Part shown: in pieces, positions 55,021-63,754 of the stretch
How positions within the stretch are numbered: the first letter of the stretch is position 1
Layout: each line of letters opens with the position of its first letter
DNA from: Aquamicrobium sp.
Lineage (GTDB): Bacteria; Pseudomonadota; Alphaproteobacteria; Rhizobiales; Rhizobiaceae
Direction: 5' to 3'
DNA length: 64,000 bases
Assembly (NCBI GenBank): GCA_019739225.1
Contig: JAHHDT010000001.1
Location: 62,001-126,000, forward strand
Notes under the pieces: model-generated
Told to the model about the DNA's origin: nothing
The model's input: the letters and a program-made list of their open reading frames with translations, nothing else
Database searches by the model: none
Translations under genes and position numbers: made by a program

Positions 55021-55153
55021 GGCCGCCGGACGTTGTGACACCTTCCTGACACTCCAAGGGGACGACGCTTCGGCGGGAACTCCAGTCAGAAGAAATCTTG
55101 GGGGTGAGCAGGGGGCTCGACCAAAGCCGTCCGGGACAACCCGGACGGCTTTT
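55021..55153 (+). ncRNA. candidate small RNA of about 130 nt
   Basis: A plus-strand intrinsic terminator (55125-55153) stands alone in a divergent intergenic region with no coding gene before it. A possible -10 element TATACG (55010-55015) lies about 110 bases upstream, with no clear -35. The predicted RNA has a G-rich part (cttgggggtgagcaggggg) and a cgcttcggcg hairpin-like segment. I cannot place it in a named family. Confidence 0.4.
55125..55153 (+). terminator. rho-independent terminator, plus strand
   Basis: 11-bp stem agccgtccggg-acaa-cccggacggct followed by four T; there is no T run in the opposite direction. It is 54 bases before the rhomboid gene and thus cannot serve that gene. Confidence 0.8.
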
Positions 55154-55206
55154 CATTTGCGCGACGCGGTGCTAGCGCACGAGACCCACTCCAGATTGCC
55201 GGCCCG

Positions 55207-55953
55207 ATGTCTTCCGAATCCGATCCGCATAACCGCACCGCCGAGGACGAACCCCTCGCAGAAGCCGCCGCGCCGCCGCCGCGCGAGCCGGTGTTCAACC
55301 TGCCGAAGGTCGTCATCGGGCTGCTTGCCATCTGTGTCGGCATTCATCTGCTGCGCGCCTATCTGCTGACCGACCGGCAGGATTTCGAAGTCATACTGCG
55401 CTTCGCCTTCATCCCGATTCGCTACACTGGCGGTTATGCCCTCGACCTTTACGCGTTCGCGGGGCCATGGACCTACGCCTTCCTCCATGGCGGCTTCGCG
55501 CATCTGATCGTGAACATGGTCTGGCTGGCTGCCTTCGGCTCGCCGCTGGCCAACCGCATCGGGGCCGCGCGTTTTCTGGCGTTCTGGCTGGTCACGTCGC
55601 TGGCGGCGGTCGGCCTGCACTTCGTGCTGCACCCTGTCGACCCGGCCCCGCTGGTCGGCGCTTCGGGCGCCATCTCGGGGATGATGGGTGCTGCGGCGCG
55701 CTTCGGTTTCCAGATCGACCGGCGGCGAGGGCAGGGCGCCTTTGCGGGAACGGTTCTGTCGATACCCGCCGTGTTCCGCTCGCGCGCCGTCGTCACGTTC
55801 CTGGCAGTCTGGATGGTGGTCAACCTGGTGATGGGGCTTGGCGTCGGCGTGCCCGGTTCCGACAACCCGATCGCCTGGGAGGCGCATATAGGCGGCTTCC
55901 TGGCCGGCTTCTTTCTTGTCCGGCTGTTCGACCGGCGCGTATCGCACGGCTGA
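55207..55953 (+). CDS. rhomboid family intramembrane serine protease
   Basis: A 248-residue membrane protease with six helices after a 30-residue acidic/proline-rich cytoplasmic N-terminus. The active-site serine is in LVGASGAISGMMGA near residue 152 and the partner histidine in EAHIGGFLAGFF near residue 229. The N-terminal conserved AFLHGGFAHLIVNM is also present (oxyanion-region His and Asn). Substrates are unknown. It starts 54 bases after an intrinsic terminator, so it must have its own promoter close by. Confidence 0.92.
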   Translation: MSSESDPHNRTAEDEPLAEAAAPPPREPVFNLPKVVIGLLAICVGIHLLRAYLLTDRQDFEVILRFAFIPIRYTGGYALDLYAFAGPWTYAFLHGGFAHLIVNMVWLAAFGSPLANRIGAARFLAFWLVTSLAAVGLHFVLHPVDPAPLVGASGAISGMMGAAARFGFQIDRRRGQGAFAGTVLSIPAVFRSRAVVTFLAVWMVVNLVMGLGVGVPGSDNPIAWEAHIGGFLAGFFLVRLFDRRVSHG

Positions 55954-56034
55954 CGCGTTCCGACCGACTTGAAAACGGTCCGAGCCGAGCGCACCATGTG
56001 CCATCGCGGACCAACAAGCCGAGAGGAGCGTGCC

Positions 56035-56466
56035 ATGACGGTCAGGTTGATACTGGAGCAAAAAGGGCGCGACGTTGTCACACTGGAGCCCCACGCCACG
56101 CTGGCGCAGGCCGCGCAGCTCCTGGGCGCGCGGCGCATCGGCGCGGTGGTGGTGACGGCGGGCGACCGCAAGATTCGCGGCATCCTCTCGGAGCGCGACA
56201 TCGTGAGGGCCGTGGGCGAACTGGGCACCGAGGCCCTGTCGCTGACCGTCGACAAGGCGATGACGGCAAAGGTCAGCACCTGCCGGGAAGCCAATACGGT
56301 CAACGAAGTGATGGAAATCATGACGCGCGGACGTTTCCGCCACCTGCCTGTCGAAAAGGACGGGCAACTGGACGGCATCATCTCGATCGGCGACGTGGTG
56401 AAGCTGCGCATCGAGGAGGTCGAGCGCGAGGCGGAACAGATCCGGGAATATATCGCGACCGCATAG
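56035..56466 (+). CDS. CBS domain pair protein
   Basis: A 143-residue cytoplasmic protein made of two CBS repeats: LEPHATLAQAAQLLGARRIG with GILSERDIVRAV, and TVNEVMEIMTRGRFRHLPV with GIISIGDVVKLRIEEV. Such stand-alone pairs usually bind adenine nucleotides. The start at 56035 follows agaggagcg. It lies 81 bases after the rhomboid gene and converges on the YjhX-type gene across a 12-bp hairpin. Confidence 0.9.
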   Translation: MTVRLILEQKGRDVVTLEPHATLAQAAQLLGARRIGAVVVTAGDRKIRGILSERDIVRAVGELGTEALSLTVDKAMTAKVSTCREANTVNEVMEIMTRGRFRHLPVEKDGQLDGIISIGDVVKLRIEEVEREAEQIREYIATA

Positions 56467-56474
56467 GATGGATG

Positions 56475-56502
56475 CCCGTCGGGGCCGATTGGCCCCGACG
56501 GG
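56475..56502. terminator. hairpin between convergent genes
   Basis: Perfect 12-bp stem cccgtcggggcc-gatt-ggccccgacggg without a T run, centred between the CBS gene stop and the YjhX-type gene stop; probably ends or stabilises both transcripts. Confidence 0.6.
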
Positions 56503-56514
56503 TGTGCGGACGGA

Positions 56515-56772
56515 TCAGCGGTTGTCCTGCCTGGCGCGCACCAGTTCGAGGCCACGCCGCGTGATGCGGTAGGGCCCGCCGCCTTTCGAGGCCACGGCAT
56601 TGCGCCGCTTCAGCCTGCGGAAAAGGTCGACATCGAAACCGGCAAAACGCCAGTTGTCGCGCGTGTGGCAATGAGCTGCCGCAATGCGACCCTGCTCGTC
56701 TTTCTCGAGTTCGATCCATCCGCCCTGCGCCAACAGGTGGAGGATGCGCTGTTCAGCGCGTGTGATGTTCAT
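56515..56772 (-). CDS. yjhX: YjhX family (UPF0386) protein, putative toxin
   Basis: An 85-residue protein matching the YjhX/UPF0386 family: MNITRAEQRILHLLAQGGWI at the start, then LFRRLKRRNAVASKGGGPYR, ending LVRARQDNR much as in the E. coli protein. E. coli YjhX has been described as a toxin paired with the acetyltransferase-like antitoxin YjhQ. Here no partner gene is adjacent, so the toxin label is doubtful and a winged-helix regulatory role is possible. The ATG at 56772 was chosen by family alignment; the ribosome-binding site is weak. Confidence 0.85.
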   Translation of the reverse strand: MNITRAEQRILHLLAQGGWIELEKDEQGRIAAAHCHTRDNWRFAGFDVDLFRRLKRRNAVASKGGGPYRITRRGLELVRARQDNR

Positions 56773-57093
56773 TGGAAAAAGTCCCGAAAACCCGGCCAAA
56801 GGCCGAACGACAATTACGCCGCCGCGTAAGCGGGGCGTCGTTTCTCGGTTTTCATGCCCTGACGATCGTGGACGTCAGGGCTTCAGCGGGACTCAAAGCT
56901 GGACATAAAGCACCTTGGAATGCGCCCGCTACATAGGCGAGATCGTCCGCGTCGTCCAGATGCGGGTGGTGACCGTAGGCTTGCAACAGCCTGACAAGGG
57001 CGAATCGCTTGCATGGACGCGCGCTTTGATCTAGCGAAAGCCGCATGCAGAAAGGCGCGAAAGCGCGACAACGCCACAGCGAACCGGACTTCC
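56773..57093. other. 321-base intergenic region upstream of gatB
   Basis: Contains a 9-bp inverted repeat gccctgacg-N8-cgtcagggc (56856-56881) and acgcc...ggggcgt (around 56817-56837). Short ORFs here lack any recognisable protein pattern. It presumably carries the promoters of yjhX and gatB. Confidence 0.5.
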
Positions 57094-58593
57094 ATGACGA
57101 TCATCGATACCCGCACACCTGACCCCAAGCGCCTGATCGCGGGTGCGACCGGCGACTGGGAAATCATCATCGGCCTGGAGGTTCATGCGCAGGTGACCTC
57201 CGAGGCGAAGCTCTTCTCGGGCGCTTCGACCGCCTTCGGCGCGGAGCCGAATGCCAATGTCAGCCTCGTCGACGCGGCAATGCCGGGCATGCTGCCGGTC
57301 ATCAACGAGGAATGCGTGCGCCAGGCGATCCGCACCGGGCTGGGTTTGAAGGCGCAGATCAACCTGAAGTCGGTGTTCGACCGCAAGAACTACTTCTATC
57401 CCGACCTGCCGCAGGGCTACCAGATTTCGCAGTTCAAGCAGCCGATCGTCGGTGAAGGCACCGTGACGATCTCTGTCGGGCCCGACAAGAAGGGCAACTT
57501 CGAGGACATCGAGGTCGGCATCGAGCGGCTCCACCTGGAGCAGGATGCGGGCAAGTCGATGCACGACCAGCACCCGACGATGTCGTTCGTCGACCTTAAC
57601 CGCTCCGGCGTCGCGCTGATGGAGATCGTTTCCAAGCCCGACATGCGCTCGTCGGACGAGGCGAAGGCCTATCTGACCAAGCTGCGCACCATCGTCCGTT
57701 ATCTCGGCACATGCGACGGCAACATGGACGAAGGCTCGATGCGCGCCGACGTGAACGTGTCGGTGCGCCGGCCGGGCGGAGACTTCGGCACTCGTTGCGA
57801 GATCAAGAACGTCAACTCGATCCGATTCGTCGGACAGGCGATCGAGTACGAGGCCCGTCGCCAGATCGGTATTCTGGAGGACGGCGGCTCGATCGATCAG
57901 GAAACGCGGCTGTTCGACCCGAGCAAGGGCGAGACCCGGTCGATGCGTTCCAAGGAAGAAGCGCACGACTACCGCTATTTCCCCGATCCGGACCTGCTGC
58001 CGCTGGAATTCGATCAGGCCTATGTCGATGCGCTGGCCGAGCATCTGCCGGAACTGCCGGACGACAAGAAGGCGCGACTCGTCGAGAGCTTGGGCCTGTC
58101 GGCCTACGACGCATCGATTCTCGTGTCCGAGAAGGCGATCGCCGATTATTACGAGAAGGTCGCGGCCGGCCGCGACGGCAAGGCCGCCGCCAACTGGGTC
58201 ATCAACGACCTGCTGGGCCAGTTGAACAAATCCGGCAAGGGTATTGAAGAGACTCCGGTTTCGCCCGATCAGCTTGGCGCCGTTATCGACCTTATCAAGG
58301 AAGGCACGATCTCCGGCAAGATCGCCAAGGACCTGTTCGAGATCGTCTGGAACGAGGGCGGCGACCCGCGCGCGCTGGTTGAAAGCCGCGGCATGAAGCA
58401 GGTGACCGACACCGGCGCCATCGAGAAGGCCGTCGACGAGGTGATCGCCGCCAACCCGGAAAAGGTCGAGCAGGCCAAGGCCAAGCCGACGCTTGCCGGC
58501 TGGTTCGTCGGCCAGGTGATGAAGGCCACCGGCGGCAAGGCCAATCCGCAGGCGGTGAACGACCTGGTCAAGGCCCGCCTCGGGATCGAATAG
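57094..58593 (+). CDS. gatB: aspartyl/glutamyl-tRNA(Asn/Gln) amidotransferase subunit B
   Basis: A 499-residue subunit of GatCAB that converts Glu-tRNA(Gln) (and Asp-tRNA(Asn)) to the amide form. Diagnostic segments: [46 protein letters not shown] and [12 protein letters not shown], followed by the C-terminal YqeY-like tRNA-binding domain (about 350-499). The start at 57094 fits the family N-terminus; an in-frame extension to 57013 is less likely. The gatC and gatA partners are not in the window. Confidence 0.96.
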   Translation: MTIIDTRTPDPKRLIAGATGDWEIIIGLEVHAQVTSEAKLFSGASTAFGAEPNANVSLVDAAMPGMLPVINEECVRQAIRTGLGLKAQINLKSVFDRKNYFYPDLPQGYQISQFKQPIVGEGTVTISVGPDKKGNFEDIEVGIERLHLEQDAGKSMHDQHPTMSFVDLNRSGVALMEIVSKPDMRSSDEAKAYLTKLRTIVRYLGTCDGNMDEGSMRADVNVSVRRPGGDFGTRCEIKNVNSIRFVGQAIEYEARRQIGILEDGGSIDQETRLFDPSKGETRSMRSKEEAHDYRYFPDPDLLPLEFDQAYVDALAEHLPELPDDKKARLVESLGLSAYDASILVSEKAIADYYEKVAAGRDGKAAANWVINDLLGQLNKSGKGIEETPVSPDQLGAVIDLIKEGTISGKIAKDLFEIVWNEGGDPRALVESRGMKQVTDTGAIEKAVDEVIAANPEKVEQAKAKPTLAGWFVGQVMKATGGKANPQAVNDLVKARLGIE

Positions 58594-58595
58594 CC

Positions 58596-59096
58596 ATGTT
58601 CGTGCGCACGGCCTCATCGCGAGACATCGAAGCCGTGCGCGCGCTGCTGGTCGAAACCTGGCACGACACCTACGATGCGATCTACGGCCCGGACAAGGTG
58701 ACGGCGATCACCGACGACTGGCATTCGATCCCGTCGCTCGAGGCGCGGCTGGTCAGGCCGAATTCCGAGTTTCTGGTTGCCGACGACGGCGAGCGCATCG
58801 GCGGCATGGCATTCGCCTCGGCTGCCGACGAGGGCAAGACCGTGATGCTGCATCAGCTTTACGTTCAGCCGGACTGTCAGGGCCGGGGCATCGGCGGCCT
58901 CTTGCTGGACGAGATCGAAAGCTGCTTTCCCGACGCCGACAAGGTGCGGCTGGAGGTCGAGGAGGCCAATGCCAAGGCCGTCGCCTTCTATCTGGCGCAG
59001 GGTTTCGCCAAGGTCGGCATGACGGCCAACTGCGGCAGCAGCAATTCCGAGATACCCGCCGCGATCTACGAGCGTCCGATCGTCTGGGCCGACTGA
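58596..59096 (+). CDS. GNAT family N-acetyltransferase
   Basis: A 166-residue acetyltransferase. The acetyl-CoA pyrophosphate-binding signature is QPDCQGRGIGGLLLDEIE near residue 92 (Q-x-x-G-x-G), followed by KVRLEVEEANAKAVAFYLAQ, the GNAT motif for the C-terminal strand and helix. Substrate unknown. It begins two bases after gatB and is probably co-transcribed with it. Confidence 0.9.
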   Translation: MFVRTASSRDIEAVRALLVETWHDTYDAIYGPDKVTAITDDWHSIPSLEARLVRPNSEFLVADDGERIGGMAFASAADEGKTVMLHQLYVQPDCQGRGIGGLLLDEIESCFPDADKVRLEVEEANAKAVAFYLAQGFAKVGMTANCGSSNSEIPAAIYERPIVWAD

Positions 59097-59170
59097 AACC
59101 CCGGCTGTTGCATTGTGCGCCGCGCCGCGAGCGGCTATTGCGGGCCGACTTCATCTGAACCGGACCTGCC

Positions 59171-60160
59171 ATGACCACCGGACTGCCCTTCGACGATTAC
59201 CGCCAGCTTCTGAAGACCTTGCCCGGGCCGAATGTGGCCGCGCGCGACCGTGCGGCGGCGCGCAACGAGATGCTGTCAAGGCAGGGGCCTTCGCTCGGGC
59301 GCCTGTGCGAGATAGCCGAATGGCTGTCAGCCTGGACCGGGCGTGACCCGCAGGTGCTTCGCCCGCTGGTAGCCCTGTTTGCCGGCACACACGGCATGAC
59401 CCGGCATGGCGTCTCCCGCCGCGCGGCCGACGAGACGCAAGCCATGATCGAGCACGCGGCGGCGGGCGGCGCAGCCGTCAACCAGCTATGCGCCGCCAAC
59501 GATCTTGGCCTCAAGATCTTCGACCTGGCGCTCCACATGCCGGTGGGCGACATCACTGTCGAGCCAGCGCTGGACGAGCGCGGCTGTGCGGCCACCATGG
59601 CCTTCGGCATGGAAGCGGTGGCGGGCGGCATCGACCTGCTTTGCGTTGGCGGCGTCGGTGCCGGCGGAACGACCTCGGCGGCTGCCCTGATGGCGGCCCT
59701 GTTCGGCGGTGACGCGGCCGACTGGGTCGGGCCGGGTGCCGGTGCCGACGATGAGATGATTACGCGCAAAGTGGAGGTGGTGGAAAAGGCAATCGCCCAC
59801 CACGGAACGAACCTGAAAGACCCGCTCGAAGCGCTACGCAGGTTGGGTGGGCGCGAATTCGCGGCGATCGCAGGCACGATCCTCGCGGCCCGCGTCGAGA
59901 AGGTCCCGGTCATCCTGGATGGCTATGCGGCGCTGGCCGCTGCTGCCGTTCTGAAGGCGGCAGAACCGGGCGCGATCGACCATTGCCTGCTCGCGCATTG
60001 TTCGACGGAGCCGGGCATGGCCCGGGCGGCACGGCTGATGGGGCTTCGTCCGCTTCTCGACCTGTCGCTTGGCGATGGGGAGGGGATCGGTGCCGCACTT
60101 GCGGCGGGCGTCGTCAAGAACGCCGCCCTGGTGCATGCCGGCATGGTTGTCCGGACTTAG
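59171..60160 (+). CDS. cobT: nicotinate-nucleotide--dimethylbenzimidazole phosphoribosyltransferase
   Basis: A 329-residue enzyme that activates the lower ligand (5,6-dimethylbenzimidazole) of cobalamin to alpha-ribazole phosphate. Family text: LFAGTHGMTRHGVSRRAADE, LALHMPVGDITVEPAL, GGVGAGGTTSAAALMAAL, VPVILDGYAALAAAAVL and LLDLSLGDGEGIGAALA, whose glutamate is the expected catalytic base. The C-terminus ends soon after (VHAGMVVRT) and lacks the usual ATFEEA-type tail of the roughly 350-residue enterobacterial enzyme. The gene converges on the histidine kinase with a four-base overlap of stop regions. No B12 riboswitch or other cob genes are nearby. Confidence 0.92.
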   Translation: MTTGLPFDDYRQLLKTLPGPNVAARDRAAARNEMLSRQGPSLGRLCEIAEWLSAWTGRDPQVLRPLVALFAGTHGMTRHGVSRRAADETQAMIEHAAAGGAAVNQLCAANDLGLKIFDLALHMPVGDITVEPALDERGCAATMAFGMEAVAGGIDLLCVGGVGAGGTTSAAALMAALFGGDAADWVGPGAGADDEMITRKVEVVEKAIAHHGTNLKDPLEALRRLGGREFAAIAGTILAARVEKVPVILDGYAALAAAAVLKAAEPGAIDHCLLAHCSTEPGMARAARLMGLRPLLDLSLGDGEGIGAALAAGVVKNAALVHAGMVVRT

Positions 60161-61692
60161 CGCCGCCTGCCGCCCGCCGCGGCAACCTTTTCGGTTGGCA
60201 GGGCGGGCAGTTCTTCCATGATGCGATAGGGCGGCAGGATCGCGATGGCTTCCGTGCCTTCGCGCAGCTTGGAATGAAGCTGGAACTCGCCGCCATGCAG
60301 CGCTATCAGGCCTTGGACGATCGGCAGGCCAAGCCCGGTGCCTTGTTCCGCGCTCTTGATGGCGATCGAGCCCTGGCCAAACGCCGACAGGACGATCGGC
60401 AGCTCGTCGTCGGGAATGCCGGGGCCGTTATCCTTCACCGAGATGTACTGGCCGCCACCGGCCGTCCAGCCGACGCGCACGCGCACTTCACTGCCGCTGG
60501 GCGCGAACTTGACCGCGTTCGACAGCAGGTTCAGCGTCACCTGCCGCAGTGAGCGCTCGTCGGCGAAGATGCGCGGCAGGTTCGGCTCGAACTGCTGCAC
60601 GAGGCGGATGTCCTTGTTGCGCGCCTTCAGCTCCATCAGGTGGCAGCATTCTTCCACGACGGCTTCAAGCGACATCGGCTCTTCGCTGAGCTGGTAGCGG
60701 CCTGCTTCGATGCGCGAGAGATCGAGGATTTCGTTGATGAGGTGCAGGAGATGGCGGCCGGAGCCGTTTATGTCCTTCGCATAGTCACGATAGGTGTCGT
60801 TCTGCATCGGACCGAGCACCTCGTTCGCCATGACCTCTGAAAAGCCGAGAATGGCGTTGAGCGGCGTGCGCAGTTCGTGGCTCATGGTGGCCAGAAAGCG
60901 CGATTTGGCGAGGTTTGCTTCTTCGGCACGTCTGCGGGCTTCGTCAGACATCGCCTTTGCCGTCTCCAGCTCGGCGATCAGGCCATCCTTTTCGGCGCGG
61001 AACGACAGCAGCATCACGCTGGCTGAATGCAGATGGCCGGCAACATAGCTGAAGAACGGCAGCGATATGACGAGCAAGCCTGCCATGATCGCTTCCACAG
61101 GCTGCCACCCGCTCGACATCGCGACCGAGGCGGCAAAGATGCCGACCGGCAGCGCGAATGTGGTGGCCAGTGCACCGCTGAGCGCCGAGGAGATGATCGC
61201 GGTTGCCGCCATGACCAGAAGCAGGACGACAGCCTTGAGCACGGGAAACTGATCGACCTGACATTCATTGCAGGCGATCCATGCGAAATAACTCCAGCCG
61301 ATGCCGCTGATGAAATGGCCGAAAAGGAAGGCGCGCCGAACCTTCTTGGCGTTGATTTCTGTGGTTTCGGTGCGGTCCACGCGTCGGGCGGTCAGCGCGA
61401 GCCCGCCGTAGCAGGCGATGGTGACCAGCGCCCATGCAACGATGGTAAAGCCGACGCCCACAAACAGCCCGGCCGCGGTGACCGCCATGACGGTGAGTGG
61501 GATGGCGAGCGCCGTGTTGATCGTCGCGCGGGCGTGCAATTTCAGGAGTTCGCGATCGTAGACCGGATTGCCCGCTTGCTGGGCCAACCGATCGCGCGTA
61601 CGCCGCACCGCGCGCGCAACGTCACTGTTGCGGTGCGCCTTGGTGCGGTCCACAATGTTCTTGTCGGTTGCGGTTGAGCGTTGTAACGCCAT
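60157..61692 (-). CDS. membrane sensor histidine kinase, PleC/DivJ/PdhS-like
   Basis: A 511-residue kinase. The N-terminal basic region is followed by six or so membrane helices (about 60-220), a coiled coil (ELETAKAMSDEARRRAEEAN), and the dimerisation/phosphotransfer domain with the phospho-histidine in FLATMSHELRTPLNAILGFS. The text after it (EVMANEVLGPMQNDTYRDYA, then LHLINEILDLSRIEAGRY) is typical of the alphaproteobacterial kinases that act on DivK/PleD. The ATPase domain has LLSNAVKFAP (N box), DNGPGIPDDELP (G1) and GTGLGLPIVQGL (G2). No response regulator is adjacent, consistent with an orphan kinase. Confidence 0.88.
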   Translation of the reverse strand: MALQRSTATDKNIVDRTKAHRNSDVARAVRRTRDRLAQQAGNPVYDRELLKLHARATINTALAIPLTVMAVTAAGLFVGVGFTIVAWALVTIACYGGLALTARRVDRTETTEINAKKVRRAFLFGHFISGIGWSYFAWIACNECQVDQFPVLKAVVLLLVMAATAIISSALSGALATTFALPVGIFAASVAMSSGWQPVEAIMAGLLVISLPFFSYVAGHLHSASVMLLSFRAEKDGLIAELETAKAMSDEARRRAEEANLAKSRFLATMSHELRTPLNAILGFSEVMANEVLGPMQNDTYRDYAKDINGSGRHLLHLINEILDLSRIEAGRYQLSEEPMSLEAVVEECCHLMELKARNKDIRLVQQFEPNLPRIFADERSLRQVTLNLLSNAVKFAPSGSEVRVRVGWTAGGGQYISVKDNGPGIPDDELPIVLSAFGQGSIAIKSAEQGTGLGLPIVQGLIALHGGEFQLHSKLREGTEAIAILPPYRIMEELPALPTEKVAAAGGRRR

Positions 61693-61768
61693 GGAAGATT
61701 ACGGTTTTCGCGCGCGATACTCTCGTAGCGGCACGCTAACGCGGAATGATTAAGAGACCCTTCCGACG

Positions 61769-62416
61769 ATGGCCTTGAGAAGGCGCAGCCGCCGCCCGCA
61801 CCGGCGCAAACCCGGGTCGTTCGTCCGGCGATTCTTGGACCTTGCGCTGGCGGTCGCGATCCTTGCGGCACTGGCATTCGTTGCCGGTCACGAGCGCTTC
61901 GGAACGGCCGAGACCCGGTCCGGCATGCCGCAGGTGGTGGACGGCGATTCCCTGACGCTCGGCGGTACGCGGCTGCGACTGATCGGCATCGATGCGCCGG
62001 AACTCGGCCAGACCTGCGCTGGCCCACGCGGCGACTATGCCTGCGGGCGCGAAGCGCGCAGCGCGCTGGTAGAACTGATCGGCGGACGGCCGGTGACGTG
62101 CGAGGCCTGGCGCCGCGACCGCTACGACCGGCTGCTCGCAAGTTGCAAAGCCGGCGGCGTCGACTTGAACCGCGCGATGGTGGAGCGCGGCTGGGCTATC
62201 GCCTATGGCGACCATGACGATGCCGAACGGTCGGCGCGAGACGCCGGCCGTGGCCTCTGGGCCGGTTCTTTCGAGCGCCCGCAGGATTGGCGCCGCATTC
62301 ACGGCGGCATGGCGGAGGTATCGCATGACGGGCTTTCGGCGATCGGGGATTGGTTGCGATCCCTTTTTCAGGGCAAGATGAGTGGACAGGAAACGGACGG
62401 AGGAGAGACCGGATGA
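61769..62416 (+). CDS. thermonuclease (SNase) family protein, membrane-anchored or exported
   Basis: A 215-residue protein. After a very basic start (MALRRRSRRPHRRKPG) comes one hydrophobic helix (LDLALAVAILAALAFVAG), then the SNase/OB fold: VVDGDSLTLGGTRLRLIGID, APELGQTC, RDRYDRLLASC and VERGWAIAYGD. The two catalytic arginines of staphylococcal nuclease correspond to Arg in LRLIGIDAPE and RYDR, and the metal aspartates to DGDS; whether it is active is not shown. The stop overlaps the next ATG (ATGA), so it is coupled to the GST gene. Confidence 0.87.
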   Translation: MALRRRSRRPHRRKPGSFVRRFLDLALAVAILAALAFVAGHERFGTAETRSGMPQVVDGDSLTLGGTRLRLIGIDAPELGQTCAGPRGDYACGREARSALVELIGGRPVTCEAWRRDRYDRLLASCKAGGVDLNRAMVERGWAIAYGDHDDAERSARDAGRGLWAGSFERPQDWRRIHGGMAEVSHDGLSAIGDWLRSLFQGKMSGQETDGGETG

Positions 62417-63024
62417 AGCTTTACGATGGCGGGCGTGCGCCCAATCCGCGCCGGGTGCGCATCTTTCTGGCGGAAAAGGGCATCGAAGTGCCGCTGGTGC
62501 CGGTCGACATGGGCGCGATGGGGCATCGCTCGCCCGAGGTCGCCAGCCGCAATCCGCTGCGGCGGCTGCCTGTGTTGGAACTCGATGACGGCACGATCAT
62601 CACCGAATCGGTCGCGATCTGCCGCTATTTCGAGGAAACGCACCCCGAGCCGCCGCTGTTCGGCACGGGCGCGGTCGGCAAGGCGAAGGTCGAGATGTGG
62701 CAGCGCCGGATGGAGCTAAATTTCCTCAGCGCCGTTGCGAGCGCCTTTCGTCACCTGCATCCCGCAATGAAGGAATGGGAGGTGCCGCAAATTGCAGAAT
62801 GGGGTGAAGCCAACAAACCCAAGGTACTGGATTTCCTCGCTTTCCTTGATAGTGAGCTCGCCGATCGCGCGTTCATCGCCGGCGACGCTTTCTCCATCGC
62901 CGACATCACGGGAATGATCGGCATCGACTTCATGAAGCCCGCCCGCATCGCTGTGCCGGACGAGTGCGCGAATGTGCGACGCTGGTACGCGGCGGTCGCC
63001 TCGCGGCCGAGTGCTGCGGCCTGA
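62413..63024 (+). CDS. glutathione S-transferase family protein
   Basis: A 203-residue GST-fold protein. N-terminal domain: MKLYDGGRAPNPRRVRIFLA; glutathione-binding region RLPVLELDDGTIITESVAIC with the cis-Pro and E-S pair; C-terminal box FIAGDAFSIADITGMIGID. It is overlapped at both ends (ATGA with the thermonuclease, TGATG with the next gene), so it is the middle gene of a three-gene operon. Substrate unknown. Confidence 0.9.
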   Translation: MKLYDGGRAPNPRRVRIFLAEKGIEVPLVPVDMGAMGHRSPEVASRNPLRRLPVLELDDGTIITESVAICRYFEETHPEPPLFGTGAVGKAKVEMWQRRMELNFLSAVASAFRHLHPAMKEWEVPQIAEWGEANKPKVLDFLAFLDSELADRAFIAGDAFSIADITGMIGIDFMKPARIAVPDECANVRRWYAAVASRPSAAA

Positions 63025-63656
63025 TGGACGAAGAACTGGCAGAGCTGGTCGAGCGCATACGCGCCTGCCGCTTGTGCCGGGACGCGCCGGCCAACCCGGC
63101 GCGCCCACTGCCGCACGAGCCGCGCCCGGTCGTCACAGCATCGTCGACCGCGCGCATCCTGATTGCCGGGCAGGCGCCGGGCACGAGGGTTCACGCCACC
63201 GGCCAGCCGTTCAACGACCGCTCGGGCGATCGCCTGCGCGACTGGCTGGGCGCAACGCGCGAGGAATTTTACGACGCCAGGAACTTTGCCATCGCGCCGA
63301 TGGGGTTCTGCTTTCCGGGGCAGGACGCCAAGGGAAGCGATCTGCCGCCGCGCCGCGAATGCGCGCCGGCATGGCGGGCCGAACTGATCGCTGCGATGCC
63401 GCAGGTGGAACTGGTGCTCGCGATCGGGCTCTATGCGCAGGGCTGGCATCTCGGTGATGCACGGCGGGGTTCGCTCACCGAGACGGTGGCCGACTGGCAC
63501 GCCATCTTCATGCGCAACGAAACGCCGCGCGTGCTGCCGCTGCCGCACCCTTCCTGGCGCAACACGGCATGGCTGAAAAGGAATCCCTGGTTCGAGAGCG
63601 ATTTGCTTCCGGTGCTCCGCCGCGAAATCGCAATGCGCCTCGACCGCCGCGCTTAG
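63024..63656 (+). CDS. uracil-DNA glycosylase family protein
   Basis: A 210-residue protein with the UDG superfamily fold. The N-terminus has CRLCRDAP; the active-site region is LIAGQAPGTRVHATGQPFND near residue 48, and the second motif is LPLPHPSWRNTAWLKRNPWF. The family is close to the UDG4/5-like proteins, but the canonical four-cysteine cluster set is incomplete here (Cys pair at the N-terminus, others elsewhere). It may repair uracil or other damaged bases. It starts in the GST stop codon and is the last gene of the operon. Confidence 0.84.
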   Translation: MDEELAELVERIRACRLCRDAPANPARPLPHEPRPVVTASSTARILIAGQAPGTRVHATGQPFNDRSGDRLRDWLGATREEFYDARNFAIAPMGFCFPGQDAKGSDLPPRRECAPAWRAELIAAMPQVELVLAIGLYAQGWHLGDARRGSLTETVADWHAIFMRNETPRVLPLPHPSWRNTAWLKRNPWFESDLLPVLRREIAMRLDRRA

Positions 63657-63754
63657 GCGTTTCACGCGCCAAAGCACCTTTCTAAGAGAAGAAGTTTCTT
63701 GTCGAGGCAAAGTTTTGCTCTCATCATGGCATGAAATTCCACCGGAGTTTCGAA

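Larger units (their letters stand above)
54859..55206. other. 348-base divergent intergenic region
   Basis: No coding gene is supported. It holds the promoters of the PAS gene and the rhomboid gene, the palindromic stretch gttaaggttaac (54992-55003), and a terminated candidate small RNA (55021-55153). Confidence 0.6.

Noticed and set aside
56852-57046. 64-codon minus-strand open frame upstream of gatB
   Set aside because: No recognisable pattern, no ribosome-binding site and an unlikely composition; left as intergenic.
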